From: Bifidobacterium platyrrhinorum
Lineage (GTDB): Bacteria; Actinomycetota; Actinomycetes; Actinomycetales; Bifidobacteriaceae
Length of the DNA stretch: 57,298 nucleotides
Direction of reading: 5' to 3'
NCBI RefSeq assembly: GCF_010667645.1
Contig: NZ_WHZV01000007.1
Coordinates: forward strand, 100,334 to 157,631
Part shown: positions 1-8,405 of the stretch, in pieces
Numbering within the stretch: position 1 is the stretch's first letter
Layout of the letters: each line of letters begins with the position of its first letter
Notes under the pieces: generated by a model
The model's database searches: none
What the model was told of the DNA's origin: nothing
What the model saw: only the letters and a program-made list of their open reading frames with translations
Translations under genes and position numbers: made by a program

Positions 1-225
1 GTCGCCGTCGCGGCGGAAATCGCGGTCGCCGTCACGGTGGAAGTCCTTGCGGAAACCGCCGGACTTGCCGTATCCGCCGCGGGAGCCGCCGAACGACTTG
101 CCGCCCTTACCGCGCGGCTTGAAGCCGTTGCCGCCGCGGGAGCCCGGACGGCCGGAACCGCCGTGGCCGTAACCGCCCTTGCGCCCGCCGAACGACTTGC
201 CGGAACGCTCGTTGCCTTCTGCCAT
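1..225 (-). CDS. Gly/Arg-rich protein, C-terminal part outside window
   Basis: Minus-strand reading frame starting at an ATG at 225-223 and running off the left edge, so only 75 N-terminal residues are visible. They are almost all Gly, Arg, Lys, Ser and Phe, with repeated SFGG, GGYG and RDGDRDF-type motifs, as in RG-rich RNA-binding or disordered tails. It lies downstream of tyrS on the same strand. In other actinobacteria the gene after tyrS often encodes a tetratricopeptide protein with a low-complexity start, which is a possible identity by position only. No conserved domain is visible here, so no function is assigned. Confidence 0.6.
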   Translation of the reverse strand, partial: MAEGNERSGKSFGGRKGGYGHGGSGRPGSRGGNGFKPRGKGGKSFGGSRGGYGKSGGFRKDFHRDGDRDFRRDGD

Positions 226-317
226 ATGTGTATGCCTTTCCTGATGGACGAACTTGTGTGAACGAATGTGTGCACGAATGCCATGGCATGACGGGGACCG
301 TCACACCGTCATGGACG

Positions 318-348
318 GGGGCGGCCGGCGCACCGGTGCGACCGCCCC
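318..348 (-). terminator. GC-rich hairpin after tyrS
   Basis: GGGGCGG at 318-324 pairs with CCGCCCC at 342-348 around an inner 12-bp palindrome at 329-340. It sits 20 bp beyond the tyrS stop. No T-run follows on the minus strand, so termination is plausible but unproven. Confidence 0.4.
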
Positions 349-367
349 GCATGGGATACGAGAGAGG

Positions 368-1690
368 TCAGTGCCTTTCGACCGCGCCGAGGGCCTTCTT
401 GCCGCGGCGGATCAGCGCGAAGCGGCCCTGCAGGAAGTCGGACTCGCCGAGCACGGCCTCCTCGTCCTCCACGCGCGCGTTGTTGAGGTACACGCCGCCG
501 GACTTGACGGCGCGGCGCGCCTCGGAGGCGGACTTGAACAGGCCGGCGGCCTGCGCGGCGTCGATCACGCGCACGCCCGCCTCGACGGACGGGAACACGT
601 GCCCGCCGTTCTCGTCGACGACCTTGAAGCCCTCGAGCACCGATTCGAGCGTTTCCGCGTCGATGTCGGCCAGGTCGCCGCCGCGGCCGAACAGGGCGGC
701 GGAGGCGTCGATCGCGGCCTGCGTGGCGGCCTCGCCGTGCACGAAGCTGGTGACCTCCCAGGCGAGCGCCTTCTGCGCCTCGCGACGGCCCGGATTGGTC
801 TTCGACTCCTCGACGAGGCGCTCGATCTCCGCCTTCGGCAGGAACGTGAACGCCTTGAGCAGGCTCTCCATCTCCACGTCCGGGCGGTTGATCCAGAACT
901 GGTAGAACTTGTACGGCGAGAGCATCGTCGGGTCGAGCCAGACGGCGTTGCCCTCGGACTTGCCGAACTTCTTGCCGGACGCGTCGGTGATGATCGGGCT
1001 GGTGAACACGTTGACGTCCACGCCGCGCACCTTGTGGATGAGGTCGAGGCCGGAGGTGAGGTTGCCCCACTGGTCGGAGCCGCCCAGCTCGAGCGTGCAG
1101 CGGTATTCGTCGTACAGGTGGAGGAAGTCGTTGCCCTGCAGCACCTGGTAGCTGAACTCGGTGAAGGAGATGCCCTCCTCCGAGTTGAGGCGGCGGGCGA
1201 CCGTGTCCTTGGCGAGCATGGTGCCGAGGCGGAAGTTCTTGCCGACGTCGCGCAGGAAGTCGATGACGCTCATCCGCGCGGTCCAGTCGTAGTTGGAGAC
1301 GAAACGCACCGGGTTGGCGCCCTCGGTGACGAGGATGCCGCCGATCTGCTTCTTCAGGCGCTCGGCCCAGCCGGCCACCACGTCCTTCGGGTTGAGCGTG
1401 CGCTCGCCCGACTGGCGCGGATCGCCGATGAGGCCCGTGGCGCCGCCGACCAGCGCGATCGGATGGTGGCCCGCGGCCTGCAGGTGGCGCATGTTGATGA
1501 GCTGCACGAGGTTGCCGATATGCAGGGAGGCTGCGGTCGGGTCGAAACCGCAATAATAGGTGATCGGCTCCCCGTTCAACGCAGCTGCGAGTCGATCGCG
1601 GTCCGTGGACTGCGAGATCAACCCGCGCCATTCCAGCTCATCGAGCAGGGTGTCGAACCCCGCCTCTTTGAAGTCGATGACGTGAGCCAT
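368..1690 (-). CDS. tyrS: Tyrosine--tRNA ligase
   Basis: Class I aminoacyl-tRNA synthetase that charges tRNA-Tyr in the cytoplasm. The 440-residue product has the usual bacterial TyrS length. It carries the HIGH-type signature HIGN at residues 57-60, the SDQWGN tyrosine/ATP-binding stretch near 205-210, and the KFGKS loop at 241-245. An S4-like RNA-binding domain occupies the C-terminus (the region with [13 protein letters not shown]). The ATG at 1690 gives the standard N-terminus. The gene is intact and ends just before a GC-rich hairpin. A T-box or other leader element was not recognised in the 200 bp upstream. Confidence 0.97.
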   Translation of the reverse strand: MAHVIDFKEAGFDTLLDELEWRGLISQSTDRDRLAAALNGEPITYYCGFDPTAASLHIGNLVQLINMRHLQAAGHHPIALVGGATGLIGDPRQSGERTLNPKDVVAGWAERLKKQIGGILVTEGANPVRFVSNYDWTARMSVIDFLRDVGKNFRLGTMLAKDTVARRLNSEEGISFTEFSYQVLQGNDFLHLYDEYRCTLELGGSDQWGNLTSGLDLIHKVRGVDVNVFTSPIITDASGKKFGKSEGNAVWLDPTMLSPYKFYQFWINRPDVEMESLLKAFTFLPKAEIERLVEESKTNPGRREAQKALAWEVTSFVHGEAATQAAIDASAALFGRGGDLADIDAETLESVLEGFKVVDENGGHVFPSVEAGVRVIDAAQAAGLFKSASEARRAVKSGGVYLNNARVEDEEAVLGESDFLQGRFALIRRGKKALGAVERH

Positions 1691-1800
1691 AACTGGTCGC
1701 TCTCCCTATCGAATTGTGTGATTGACATGAACCCGGCTTGGTTTCGGGCGTCTCCAAGTCTCGCAGGACACGACGACAGGTCGCGCCGCGCGGGTCTTCG

Positions 1801-1860
1801 CGTCATGCCGGTCCGTCATGCCGGTCCGTCATGCCGGCCTCGCCATGCCGGCCCGCCATG
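1801..1860. repeat. Short tandem repeat, about 13-bp unit
   Basis: Between tyrS and the CmpB-like gene the unit CGTCATGCCGGTC occurs twice exactly and then about twice more with changes (CGTCATGCCGGCC, CGCCATGCCGGCC). The array is noncoding and short. No spacers are present, so it is not CRISPR. Confidence 0.7.
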
Positions 1861-1902
1861 GGTCCGCGGCCACGCGGCCACTCGCGCACGGGCCCGCGGC
1901 GC

Positions 1903-2937
1903 TCACCTACCGTTGCGGCGCAGGCGTTCGAACGCCTCGCGCAGCTGCTGGAGGGCCTCGTCGTTGCGCGTGGCCTTCAGGCGCGGGAACGAGGCGATCA
2001 TACGGCGCTGCTGGCGGTTGAACGCCTTGCCGGCAGCCTCGCGCACACGCAGCATGAACTCGGTCGACATCTCACGGCCGGACTGCAGCGACTCGCCGAG
2101 ACGCTCGCCCACCTTGCCGCCGACCCTGCCCGGCACGCCGCCGAGCCGTTCGTTCGCGCCGGCGGCCACGTCCGCGGCGAGCTCGGCGGCGCGGCCGGTG
2201 GCGTCGCCGAGCGCGTCGCCGACCTTCTCGCGCACTTCGCCGAACGCGTCGCCGTATCTGGCGACGGCCGCCTGGAACTGTTCGAGGCTCCGTTCGAAGC
2301 CGACGATGCCGACCACGGTGACCACGGTGTCGGCGACGATGAGCACGAGGAACACGGCGCACATCCAGTGGATCGCGGCGAGCGGGATCAGGGAGGTGAC
2401 GCGCTCCACCTGCGGTTGGACGACGTCGACGATGACGATGCCGCCGATGCCGAACACGATCGCGCCGAGCAGGCAGATGCGCCCGTTGAGGTTGAACCGG
2501 AAATGCGAGTAGTCCCACCACCGGGCGTGGAACAGCTTCTCCATCGCCCACGAGGTGAGGTATTCGAGGATGCACGCGCCCACGGACGCGGTCAGGAACA
2601 GCGCCACCGGGTTGCGTATGCCGCCCAGCAGCACGACGGCGAGCACCGCGCCGGTGCCGTAGATCGGGCACAACGGGCCGTTGAGGAAGCCGCGGTTGAC
2701 GGGGCGTCGCTGCTGCACGGAGACGAGGATCGACTCGTACACCCAGCCGCACAGGCTGTAGAACAGGAACCACAGGAACAGGTATTCCGCGATGACGAGC
2801 GGGGACGGCGCGGAGGAGATGGACTGCGGCGCCGGGGAGGCCGCGTCCGCGAGGACCGTCGCCACCGCGACGTCCGTCATCATGGAAAACGGCGCCGGTG
2901 CCATCGATGCGGCGATGCTCATCACGGTGATGCTCAT
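1903..2937 (-). CDS. CmpB-like integral membrane protein (putative ABC-transporter type IV family)
   Basis: The product has 344 residues. After a hydrophobic N-terminus it shows about five membrane segments between residues 48 and 212. It carries the family hallmarks CGWVYES (63-69), GFLNGPLCPIYG (83-94), a conserved WWDY (about 140-143) and NGRICL (151-156), which fit Pfam ABC_trans_CmpB. The last 130 residues form a charged helical cytoplasmic tail, longer than in many relatives. The ATG at 2937 is chosen because it overlaps the HD-domain gene's stop (ATGA), implying translational coupling; extending the frame further upstream would only read through that gene. Substrate and partner are unknown, and despite the family name no ABC ATPase lies beside it. 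Confidence 0.8.
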   Translation of the reverse strand: MSITVMSIAASMAPAPFSMMTDVAVATVLADAASPAPQSISSAPSPLVIAEYLFLWFLFYSLCGWVYESILVSVQQRRPVNRGFLNGPLCPIYGTGAVLAVVLLGGIRNPVALFLTASVGACILEYLTSWAMEKLFHARWWDYSHFRFNLNGRICLLGAIVFGIGGIVIVDVVQPQVERVTSLIPLAAIHWMCAVFLVLIVADTVVTVVGIVGFERSLEQFQAAVARYGDAFGEVREKVGDALGDATGRAAELAADVAAGANERLGGVPGRVGGKVGERLGESLQSGREMSTEFMLRVREAAGKAFNRQQRRMIASFPRLKATRNDEALQQLREAFERLRRNGR

Positions 2938-3446
2938 CGTGCGCCTCCCGCCGGCCGCTTCCCCCTGTTGAACCGGTCGAGGGAGAACGTCTCCCGCGTG
3001 GCGGACAGCTTGTCCGCGGCGGTGACGAGCCATCCCTCCACGTAGCTGGGCGGGGTGGGCGTCATCGGGAACATATGGCAGGAGATGGAGTCGCGTTCGA
3101 TGGCGTTGAGCCGGAAGTCGCGCAGGGCGTTGCACAGCGCGGCGTTGCCGTGCGTGAACCCGTGCAGCCGGTGCGCGCCCGCGTCCCAGTCGTGCCAGTC
3201 GTACAGGAAGTAGTCGTGCAGCAGCGCGGCGCGCACGAGCGACTTCAGATCGACGCGGCCCCACAGGTGCGCGCGGTCGGCCAGCCAGACGGCCAGGCAC
3301 GCCACGCGGATGGAATGCGCGAACGTGGACACGTTGCCGTGCTGGTAGTTGGCGCGTTCACGCTGCATGTTCGGGTGTTCGAGCACCTCGCGCCCGTTGT
3401 CGGCGACGAGCCGCCGTATCTGCGCTCGGGTGAGCAGACGTCCCAC
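2934..3446 (-). CDS. HD-domain protein (putative phosphohydrolase)
   Basis: The 170-residue product has a metal-dependent HD fold: His at about residue 44 (FAHSIRV), the HD doublet at about 77-78 in ALLHDYFLYDW, and a further His-rich GFTHGN segment. It probably hydrolyses a phosphate ester or nucleotide; the substrate is not known. A GTG at 3446 is taken as the start because GGGGGA lies about 8 nt upstream and homology-like sequence begins just there. Longer upstream extensions look non-coding. It overlaps the CmpB-like gene by 4 nt, so the two are probably co-translated. A TACAAT hexamer about 80 bp upstream could be the -10 element. Confidence 0.75.
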   Translation of the reverse strand: MGRLLTRAQIRRLVADNGREVLEHPNMQRERANYQHGNVSTFAHSIRVACLAVWLADRAHLWGRVDLKSLVRAALLHDYFLYDWHDWDAGAHRLHGFTHGNAALCNALRDFRLNAIERDSISCHMFPMTPTPPSYVEGWLVTAADKLSATRETFSLDRFNRGKRPAGGAR

Positions 3447-3622
3447 GATGTCAATCCCCCATCGGTCGTCGGTGCGGACGGCGGCGGGTCCATATGTTCC
3501 GCCGGCCGTCCGGTCTTCCAATACGGTGCCGATTGTATGGAGGGGATGTGTCGCGCGCGTTCGTCCGCGGGGATGATTCACAAGGCGATTGCAGACGGGC
3601 GGGTCCTCCCGGGCGTCCTTGG

Positions 3623-4009
3623 TCATTCCCCTCGCGACTGTCGGTCCCGCAGGTACTCGCGGTAGGCGCGGAACCCGCCTTCCAGGCTCGCCACGTCGTA
3701 GCCGCGGTCGGCGAGGATCTCGGCGACCTCCTCGCTCCACCAGCCTTCCGCGCAGAAGATGACGACGGTGCGCGTCTTCGGCACGGTCTTCAGGACCTGC
3801 GCGAGCGGGTCGAGCGGCGCGTTGATGGCGCCTTCGATCGGGTGCGCGGCCACATCGGCCGGTTCGCGCAGGTCGAGCAGCGTGACGTCCGCGGGGTCGA
3901 GCGCGGCGAATTCGGCCGGCGTGATGCGGCGGATCGCGGATTCGACGGTATCGGGCGAGTCCGTGGCCGCGTCCGCGGCGTTGCTATCGGCATGCCATGC
4001 GATGGGCAT
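3623..4009 (-). CDS. Rhodanese-domain sulfurtransferase
   Basis: Single-domain rhodanese of 128 residues. The likely persulfide cysteine is Cys86 in the loop CAEGWWS, where most relatives have a CxxGxRS-type loop; the two tryptophans are unusual. It is the last gene of the TPP-riboswitch operon thiS-thiG-thiF and is separated from thiF by 100 bp holding two hairpins. In many actinobacteria such a domain is fused to the C-terminus of a ThiF/MoeB protein; here it is a separate gene. By context it probably delivers sulfur for the ThiS thiocarboxylate. That role is inferred. Confidence 0.85.
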   Translation of the reverse strand: MPIAWHADSNAADAATDSPDTVESAIRRITPAEFAALDPADVTLLDLREPADVAAHPIEGAINAPLDPLAQVLKTVPKTRTVVIFCAEGWWSEEVAEILADRGYDVASLEGGFRAYREYLRDRQSRGE

Positions 4010-4045
4010 TGTTCTTCTTCTCCCCCTTGGTTGGTCTTTTCCCCG

Positions 4046-4082
4046 GTCGGCTTCGCCGACGGCCCCTCCTCGGCAGGGGCCG
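4046..4082 (-). other. Twin stem-loops between thiF and the rhodanese gene
   Basis: Two adjacent perfect hairpins: GTCGGC/GCCGAC with a 3-nt loop (4046-4060) and CGGCCCCT/AGGGGCCG with a 7-nt loop (4060-4082). No clear T-run follows. They could partially terminate or stabilise the mRNA and so set the rhodanese level apart from ThiF. Confidence 0.5.
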
Positions 4083-4109
4083 AGGAAAGACGCCGTCCCG
4101 CCGTCTTCG

Positions 4110-4919
4110 TCAGATCGCGCAGGCGGGCTGGATGTAGCGGTCCGGGTCGAGCGCGGTGATGGTCGGGTGCTCGCCGCACACCGGGCAGTCGGGCACGCGC
4201 TTGGGCAGCGGCACACGTCGGATGTTCATCGTGAGCGCGTCGACGGTGAGCATGCGCGCGACGAGCGGCTCGCCCACGCCGGCGATCAGCTTGACCGCCT
4301 CCGTCGCCTCGAGGCTGCCGATCACGCCGACGACCGCGCCGAGCACGCCCGCCTCACGGCAGGTGGGGATCTCGCCGGCCGCGGGCATGTCGCGGAAGAT
4401 GCAGCGGTAGCAGGGGCCCGCGCCGGGCACGACGTCCATCACCTGCCCGGCGAATCCGACGACGCCGGCGTGGATGAACGGTTTGCCGGCGAGCACGCAC
4501 GCGTCGTTGACGAGGAACTTCGCGGAGAAGTTGTCGGTCGCGTCGATGACCAGATCGTACGGGGCGATGAGGTCCGCGACGTTGCCGGCGTCGACGAGCG
4601 TGTGGTGCGTCTCGACGGCGACGTCCGGGTTGAGCGCGCGGATCGCCCTGGCCGCGGATTCGACCTTCGGCTCGCCGACGGACGCGGTGGTGTGGATGAT
4701 CTGGCGTTGCAGGTTGCTCAGGTCCACCACGTCGCCGTCGACGAGGCCGATGCGGCCCACGCCGGCGGCGGCGAGGTAGAGCGCGGCCGGCGAGCCGAGC
4801 CCGCCCGCGCCGACGATGAGCACGCCGGACTCCAGCAGCCGCTTCTGCCCCTTGACGCCCAATCCCTTGAGGATCAGGTGCCTGGAATACCGTTCGAGCT
4901 GTTCGTCCGAGAACGCCAT
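4110..4919 (-). CDS. thiF: ThiS adenylyltransferase (ThiF/MoeB/E1-like)
   Basis: Activates the C-terminal glycine of ThiS by adenylation so that sulfur can be loaded for thiazole formation. The product has 269 residues. It has the nucleotide-binding GAGGLGS at 37-43, the DLSNLQRQ segment near 67-73, a zinc site formed by Cys170/Cys173 and Cys245/Cys248 (CYRC and CPVC), and Cys187 in PTCREAGVLG, matching the conserved thioester-position cysteine. The ATG overlaps the thiG stop by one base (TGATG), so translation is coupled. MoeB-type proteins look similar; the thiS-thiG neighbours and TPP control favour ThiF. Confidence 0.93.
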   Translation of the reverse strand: MAFSDEQLERYSRHLILKGLGVKGQKRLLESGVLIVGAGGLGSPAALYLAAAGVGRIGLVDGDVVDLSNLQRQIIHTTASVGEPKVESAARAIRALNPDVAVETHHTLVDAGNVADLIAPYDLVIDATDNFSAKFLVNDACVLAGKPFIHAGVVGFAGQVMDVVPGAGPCYRCIFRDMPAAGEIPTCREAGVLGAVVGVIGSLEATEAVKLIAGVGEPLVARMLTVDALTMNIRRVPLPKRVPDCPVCGEHPTITALDPDRYIQPACAI

Positions 4920-5788
4920 CAGTGCAGGTACCCCGTGGTCGGGCTGGACGGCACGGCCTGGCCCTCGGTCACCTTGCCGAGTCCGGCGAGGTAGGCGGCG
5001 CGGCCGGCGTCGATGGCGTGCTTGAACGCCTCGGCCATGAGCGGAATGTTGCCGGCGGAGGCGACGGCCGTGTACGCCATGACCGCGTCCGCGCCCATCT
5101 CCATCGCGTCGGCGGCCTGGCTGGGCCGGCCGATGCCCGCGTCGATGATGACCGGCACGTTCGCGTTGGCGATGATGATCTTGATGAAGTCGCGCATGCG
5201 CAGGCCCATGTTGGAGCCGATGAGCGAACCGAGCGGCATGACGGCGGCGGCGCCCGCCTCCTCGAGCTGGCGTGCGGCGATCGGGTCGGGGAACATGTAC
5301 GGCATGACGACGAAGCCCTCCTTGGCCAGCATCTCGGTGGCACGGATGGTCTCGGCGTTGTCCGGCAGGAGGTACTTGGTCTCGTGCTCGATCTCCACCT
5401 TGACGAAGTCGGTGTGGCACACCTCGCGCGCGAGGCGGGCGATGCGCACCGCCTCCTCGGCGTTGCGCGCGCCGGACGTGTTCGGCAGCAGCGTGATGCC
5501 CTCGGGGATGTAGTCGAGCACGCTGTTCTCGGTGGTGGTGGCGCGGCGCAGCGCCATCGTGACGATCTCGGTGCCCGCATGCTCGACGGTCGCCTTGATG
5601 AGGTTCAGGTCGTAGCGGCCGGAGCCGAGGATGAAGCGCGAGTGGAACTCGTGGCCGCCGAGGTTGAGCGGCTTGTCCTCGACGGGCAGGATCGGCGCGG
5701 CGGTGCCGACCGGGTTGACGACCGAAGGCTGCGGCGGCAGCGGCGTCGCCTCGACGGACGCCTCGGTGACCGGATTGATGTTGCTCAT
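4919..5788 (-). CDS. thiG: Thiazole synthase
   Basis: Condenses 1-deoxy-D-xylulose 5-phosphate, dehydroglycine and ThiS-thiocarboxylate to thiazole phosphate. The 289-residue product has a (beta/alpha)8-type ThiG sequence after a roughly 40-residue Pro-rich N-terminal extension. The likely Schiff-base lysine is Lys130 in DFVKVEI. Phosphate-binding segments PLGSLIGSN and [19 protein letters not shown] are present. It lies between thiS and thiF and overlaps thiF by one base. No thiO or thiH, which would supply dehydroglycine, occurs in this window. Confidence 0.95.
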   Translation of the reverse strand: MSNINPVTEASVEATPLPPQPSVVNPVGTAAPILPVEDKPLNLGGHEFHSRFILGSGRYDLNLIKATVEHAGTEIVTMALRRATTTENSVLDYIPEGITLLPNTSGARNAEEAVRIARLAREVCHTDFVKVEIEHETKYLLPDNAETIRATEMLAKEGFVVMPYMFPDPIAARQLEEAGAAAVMPLGSLIGSNMGLRMRDFIKIIIANANVPVIIDAGIGRPSQAADAMEMGADAVMAYTAVASAGNIPLMAEAFKHAIDAGRAAYLAGLGKVTEGQAVPSSPTTGYLH

Positions 5789-5836
5789 GATGGTTTCCCT
5801 TCCTTGGGTTGTGGTTCTTTGCCTCGGGACGGCCGA

Positions 5837-6031
5837 TCAGCCGCCCTGGACGAACTGGACGATCTCCATGACGCTCTGGTCGTCGAGCATCGCCTCGCCG
5901 CGCTTGTCGCGCGGGATGATCTCGCCGTTGAGTTCGATCGCGACGCGTTCGGCCCTGAAGCCGTGGGCCTCGAGATAATCGGCGACGCTGACGGGCGCGT
6001 CGAGCGTGACCTGCTCTCCGTTGACCTGCAT
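5837..6031 (-). CDS. thiS: Sulfur carrier protein ThiS
   Basis: Ubiquitin-like carrier of 64 residues ending in the required Gly-Gly (FVQGG). The ATG at 6031 is preferred because it gives the canonical MQVNGE start of ThiS and has GAGGA a few bases upstream; the frame extends further upstream but only into the leader. First gene of the operon, directly after the TPP riboswitch and its terminator. Confidence 0.93.
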   Translation of the reverse strand: MQVNGEQVTLDAPVSVADYLEAHGFRAERVAIELNGEIIPRDKRGEAMLDDQSVMEIVQFVQGG

Positions 6032-6070
6032 AAGTCCTCGTTCTCCCTTCCGGATTCTCGATCCGGATAT

Positions 6071-6115
6071 TAAAAAAGGGCGCACGAAAGGAACCGTACC
6101 CTAAGTGGTGCGCCC
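6071..6115 (-). terminator. Intrinsic terminator in the thi leader
   Basis: On the minus strand GGGCGCAC (6115-6108) pairs with GTGCGCCC (6085-6078) and is followed by six T (6077-6072). It lies between the TPP aptamer and thiS, the position expected for a transcription-attenuating expression platform. The upstream leader segment CGCACC could compete for the 3' arm. Confidence 0.85.
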
Positions 6116-6228
6116 ATTCATGAACCCGGTCATGCGACCATGCGGCGCGGATGCCCGGCCACACGGCTTGGTTATCTGGTGCGAACGAGGCTTTCGGGAC
6201 CTTCCGAGACCCGAGGCCTTGGCGAAAG

Positions 6229-6319
6229 AAGACGATTCCTTACGGCGGCATGACCCGCGTCAAGTTCCCCGGTCGAAGCTGGCGCTTCCTCTCAGCCCTT
6301 CGGGCTCCCGTTCGTGCTG
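6229..6319 (-). promoter_or_regulatory. TPP riboswitch of the thiS-thiG-thiF operon
   Basis: Read on the minus strand the segment contains the thi-box landmarks in order: GGGAGCCC, CTGAGA (6295-6290), a variable helix, GGGGAACTTGA (6270-6260), then GGGTCATGCCGCCG (6256-6243) and AAGGAA. The ends ACGA and TCGT can close helix P1. TPP binding is expected to favour the terminator at 6071-6115 and switch the operon off. Confidence 0.9.
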
Positions 6320-6325
6320 AGGCCC

Positions 6326-6331
6326 AGTGTA
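6326..6331 (-). promoter_or_regulatory. Likely -10 element of the thi operon
   Basis: TACACT on the minus strand, placing transcription start near 6319, exactly at the 5' edge of the aptamer. No good -35 is seen. Confidence 0.5.
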
Positions 6332-6351
6332 GATGTCGACGATGACAAGAA

Positions 6352-6376
6352 GGCCCCGCACGCGGTGTGCGGGGCC
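6352..6376 (-). terminator. argH terminator
   Basis: Perfect 10-bp stem GGCCCCGCAC/GTGCGGGGCC with a 5-nt loop, followed on the minus strand by TTCTTGT. It lies 79 bp beyond the argH stop and just upstream of the thi promoter. Confidence 0.8.
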
Positions 6377-6454
6377 TGGTACGCGGGCCGTGCCGGATGC
6401 CGGGCGCCGGATGCCGGAGACGGACGGACCGGCCCCGGCCGGGCCGACCGGAGG

Positions 6455-7927
6455 CTAGAACGTGCCGGGGGCTTTGTAGGAGGGGCCGTCGGACGTGGAG
6501 TCGGCGAAGACCTTGAGCTCCTCGACCTCGCGCTTGGCGTCGGCGATCTGCTCGCGCACGCGGCCGTAGGCGGTGCCGCCCTTGCCGTTGCGGGAGTCGA
6601 CGGAACCGTGGCTGGAGAGCACCTCGCGCACGCCCGGTGCCTTCTCCGCCGGCAGGAACGCGGCGAACGTGGACTCGAAGTCCTCGTCGGTGAGGTCCCA
6701 CAGCTCCTGGCCGCGGCCTTCGGCGATCTTCACGCACGCGCCGGAGAGCTCGTGGGCGTGGCGGAACGGCACGCCGTTCTTGACGAGCCATTCGGCGATG
6801 TCGGTGGCGAGCGCGAAGCCGGTCGGGGCCTCGGCCTCGAGACGTTCCGCATCGAAGCGCATGGTCCGGATCATGCCGGTGAACGCGGGCAGCAGCACCT
6901 CGAGCGTGTCGACCTGGTCGAACACGGCCTCCTTGTCCTCCTGCAGGTCGCGCGCGTACGCGGTGGGCAGGCCCTTGAGGGTGGCGAGCAGGCCGGTCAG
7001 GTCGCCGATGAGGCGGCCGGACTTGCCGCGCGCCAGCTCGGCGATGTCCGGGTTCTTCTTCTGCGGCATGATCGAGGAGCCGGTGGAGTAGGCGTCGTCG
7101 AGCTTGACGAACGCGAACTCCTGCGTGTTCCAGATGATGATCTCCTCGGAAAGGCGGGAGATGTCGACGCCGGTCATGGCGGCGACGAACGCGAATTCGG
7201 CGACGAGGTCGCGCGAGGCGGTGCCGTCGATGGAGTTGTCGGTCACGCGGGAGAAGCCGAGCTCGCGGGCGACGGCCTCTGGGTCGAGGCCGAGCGTGTT
7301 GCCGGCGAGCGCGCCGGAGCCGTACGGGGAGGCGTTGATGCGCTTGTCCCAGTCGATGAGGCGTTCGATGTCGCGCAACAGCGGCCAGGCGTGGGCCATG
7401 AGCTGGTGGGCGAGCAGCACGGGCTGGGCGTGCTGCATGTGGGTGCGGCCGGGCATGACGGTGCGGCCGGCCTTCTCGCTCTGGGCGATGAGCGCGTTCA
7501 CGAGTTCGATGAGGAGCTTGGCGATGACGCGCGCGTGGCGGCGCAGCCACATGCGGATGAGGCAGGCGATCTGGTCGTTGCGGGAGCGGCCGGCGCGCAG
7601 TTTGCCGCCGAGCTCGTCGCCGGCGATGTCGATGAGGCCGCGCTCGAGCGCGGTGGCCTCGTCCTCGTCGTCCTCGATGGGCGCGAAGCTGCCGTCGTCC
7701 ACGTGGCGCTGGAGCGTGTCGAGCGCGTCCTCCATGCGCTTGAGCTCGTCGTCGGTGAGGAGCCCGGCGCGGCCGAGGGCGCGCGCGTGGGCGCGGGATC
7801 CGGCGATGTCGTCGTCGGCGAGTCGCCAGTCGAACTGGGTGGACTTGGACAGGCGGGCGAGCGCGGCGGACGGTCCGGAGGTGAAGCGGCCGCCCCACAG
7901 GGCGAGGTGTTCGGTGTTTTCGGCCAT
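6455..7927 (-). CDS. argH: Argininosuccinate lyase
   Basis: Last step of arginine synthesis, splitting argininosuccinate into arginine and fumarate. The product has 490 residues, slightly longer than the typical 460-475. It carries the fumarase/ASL superfamily signature [11 protein letters not shown] at 284-294, RTHMQHAQP at 161-169 with the catalytic-region Thr-His, and AGRSRNDQ near 112-119. A GAGGAG sequence precedes the ATG. It is separated from argG by about 9 kb of unrelated genes and so must have its own promoter; no ARG box was recognised upstream. Confidence 0.97.
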   Translation of the reverse strand: MAENTEHLALWGGRFTSGPSAALARLSKSTQFDWRLADDDIAGSRAHARALGRAGLLTDDELKRMEDALDTLQRHVDDGSFAPIEDDEDEATALERGLIDIAGDELGGKLRAGRSRNDQIACLIRMWLRRHARVIAKLLIELVNALIAQSEKAGRTVMPGRTHMQHAQPVLLAHQLMAHAWPLLRDIERLIDWDKRINASPYGSGALAGNTLGLDPEAVARELGFSRVTDNSIDGTASRDLVAEFAFVAAMTGVDISRLSEEIIIWNTQEFAFVKLDDAYSTGSSIMPQKKNPDIAELARGKSGRLIGDLTGLLATLKGLPTAYARDLQEDKEAVFDQVDTLEVLLPAFTGMIRTMRFDAERLEAEAPTGFALATDIAEWLVKNGVPFRHAHELSGACVKIAEGRGQELWDLTDEDFESTFAAFLPAEKAPGVREVLSSHGSVDSRNGKGGTAYGRVREQIADAKREVEELKVFADSTSDGPSYKAPGTF

Positions 7928-8059
7928 GCAGGTCTCCTCAAGGTTGGTGTTCTAACGTTTCAGACCGTATGCCAGCCTATCAGCGTCGGACTACATAGCA
8001 CACGATGCCCCTCACCCGTGCATGGTGGCGAGGTCTCCCGCCGTTCACTCCTGTCGCGC

Positions 8060-8117
8060 AACTTCATAAATGGTTTATGAAGTTCCGGTCCTAACTTCAT
8101 AAATGGTTTATGAAGTT
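8060..8117. repeat. Two tandem copies of a 25-bp palindrome
   Basis: Each copy (8060-8084 and 8093-8117) is AACTTCATAAA, TGG, TTTATGAAGTT: perfect 11-bp arms with a 3-nt centre. The copies are identical and spaced 33 bp apart, about three helical turns. They are AT-rich in a GC-rich setting and lie between argH and the truncated ATPase locus. The geometry suggests tandem operators. Confidence 0.85.
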
Positions 8118-8162
8118 GGGACCATCGTCATGAATAATGACGCAGCAACGTCCCAACTTCTC

Positions 8163-8303
8163 TCAGATCAGCCCCAGCTCCCTGAACGCGTTGGCGATGC
8201 CGTCGTCATGGGTGCCGGTGGTCCGCAAATCGAACCATTGCTCGATGCCGTGGATGGCGTTGCCCATGACGACGGACGTGCCGACGGCCTTGAGCCTCGC
8301 CAT
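8163..8303 (-). pseudogene. Duplicated 3' fragment of the HAD phosphatase gene
   Basis: The frame encodes the last 46 residues of a HAD hydrolase, ending NAFRELGLI and stop. It closely matches the end of the intact gene at 9617-10459: I count about 12 differences over 142 aligned bases (8161 onward versus 9615 onward). The catalytic N-terminal part is absent. Both copies point the same way and enclose the truncated ATPase gene, so this is either a remnant of a paralogue or a duplication made when the ATPase arrived. Confidence 0.8.
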
Positions 8304-8405
8304 GGCGTAGGTCGCCCTCCGTTTCCGCAAAATGCCAGCCGAAAACCAATCGCCCCGCGAACAACCGCATACGACACGGCCATCTCGTTTGCCAGAGACA
8401 CGATT

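Noticed and set aside
1801..1860. CRISPR-like array
   Set aside because: The units are contiguous without spacers and are only 13 bp; the paired elements at 41.8 and 43.0 kb likewise have no spacer structure.
254..2512. Very long plus-strand open frame of 752 codons
   Set aside because: It is antisense to tyrS and the CmpB-like gene, has a skewed composition rich in Arg, Ala, Val, Glu and His, and lacks any recognisable domain. In high-GC DNA such shadows are expected.
2938..3300. N-terminal extension of the CmpB-like gene
   Set aside because: The upstream part of the frame overlaps the HD-domain gene and reads as Arg/Ala-rich shadow; the ATG at 2937 fits the ATGA overlap.
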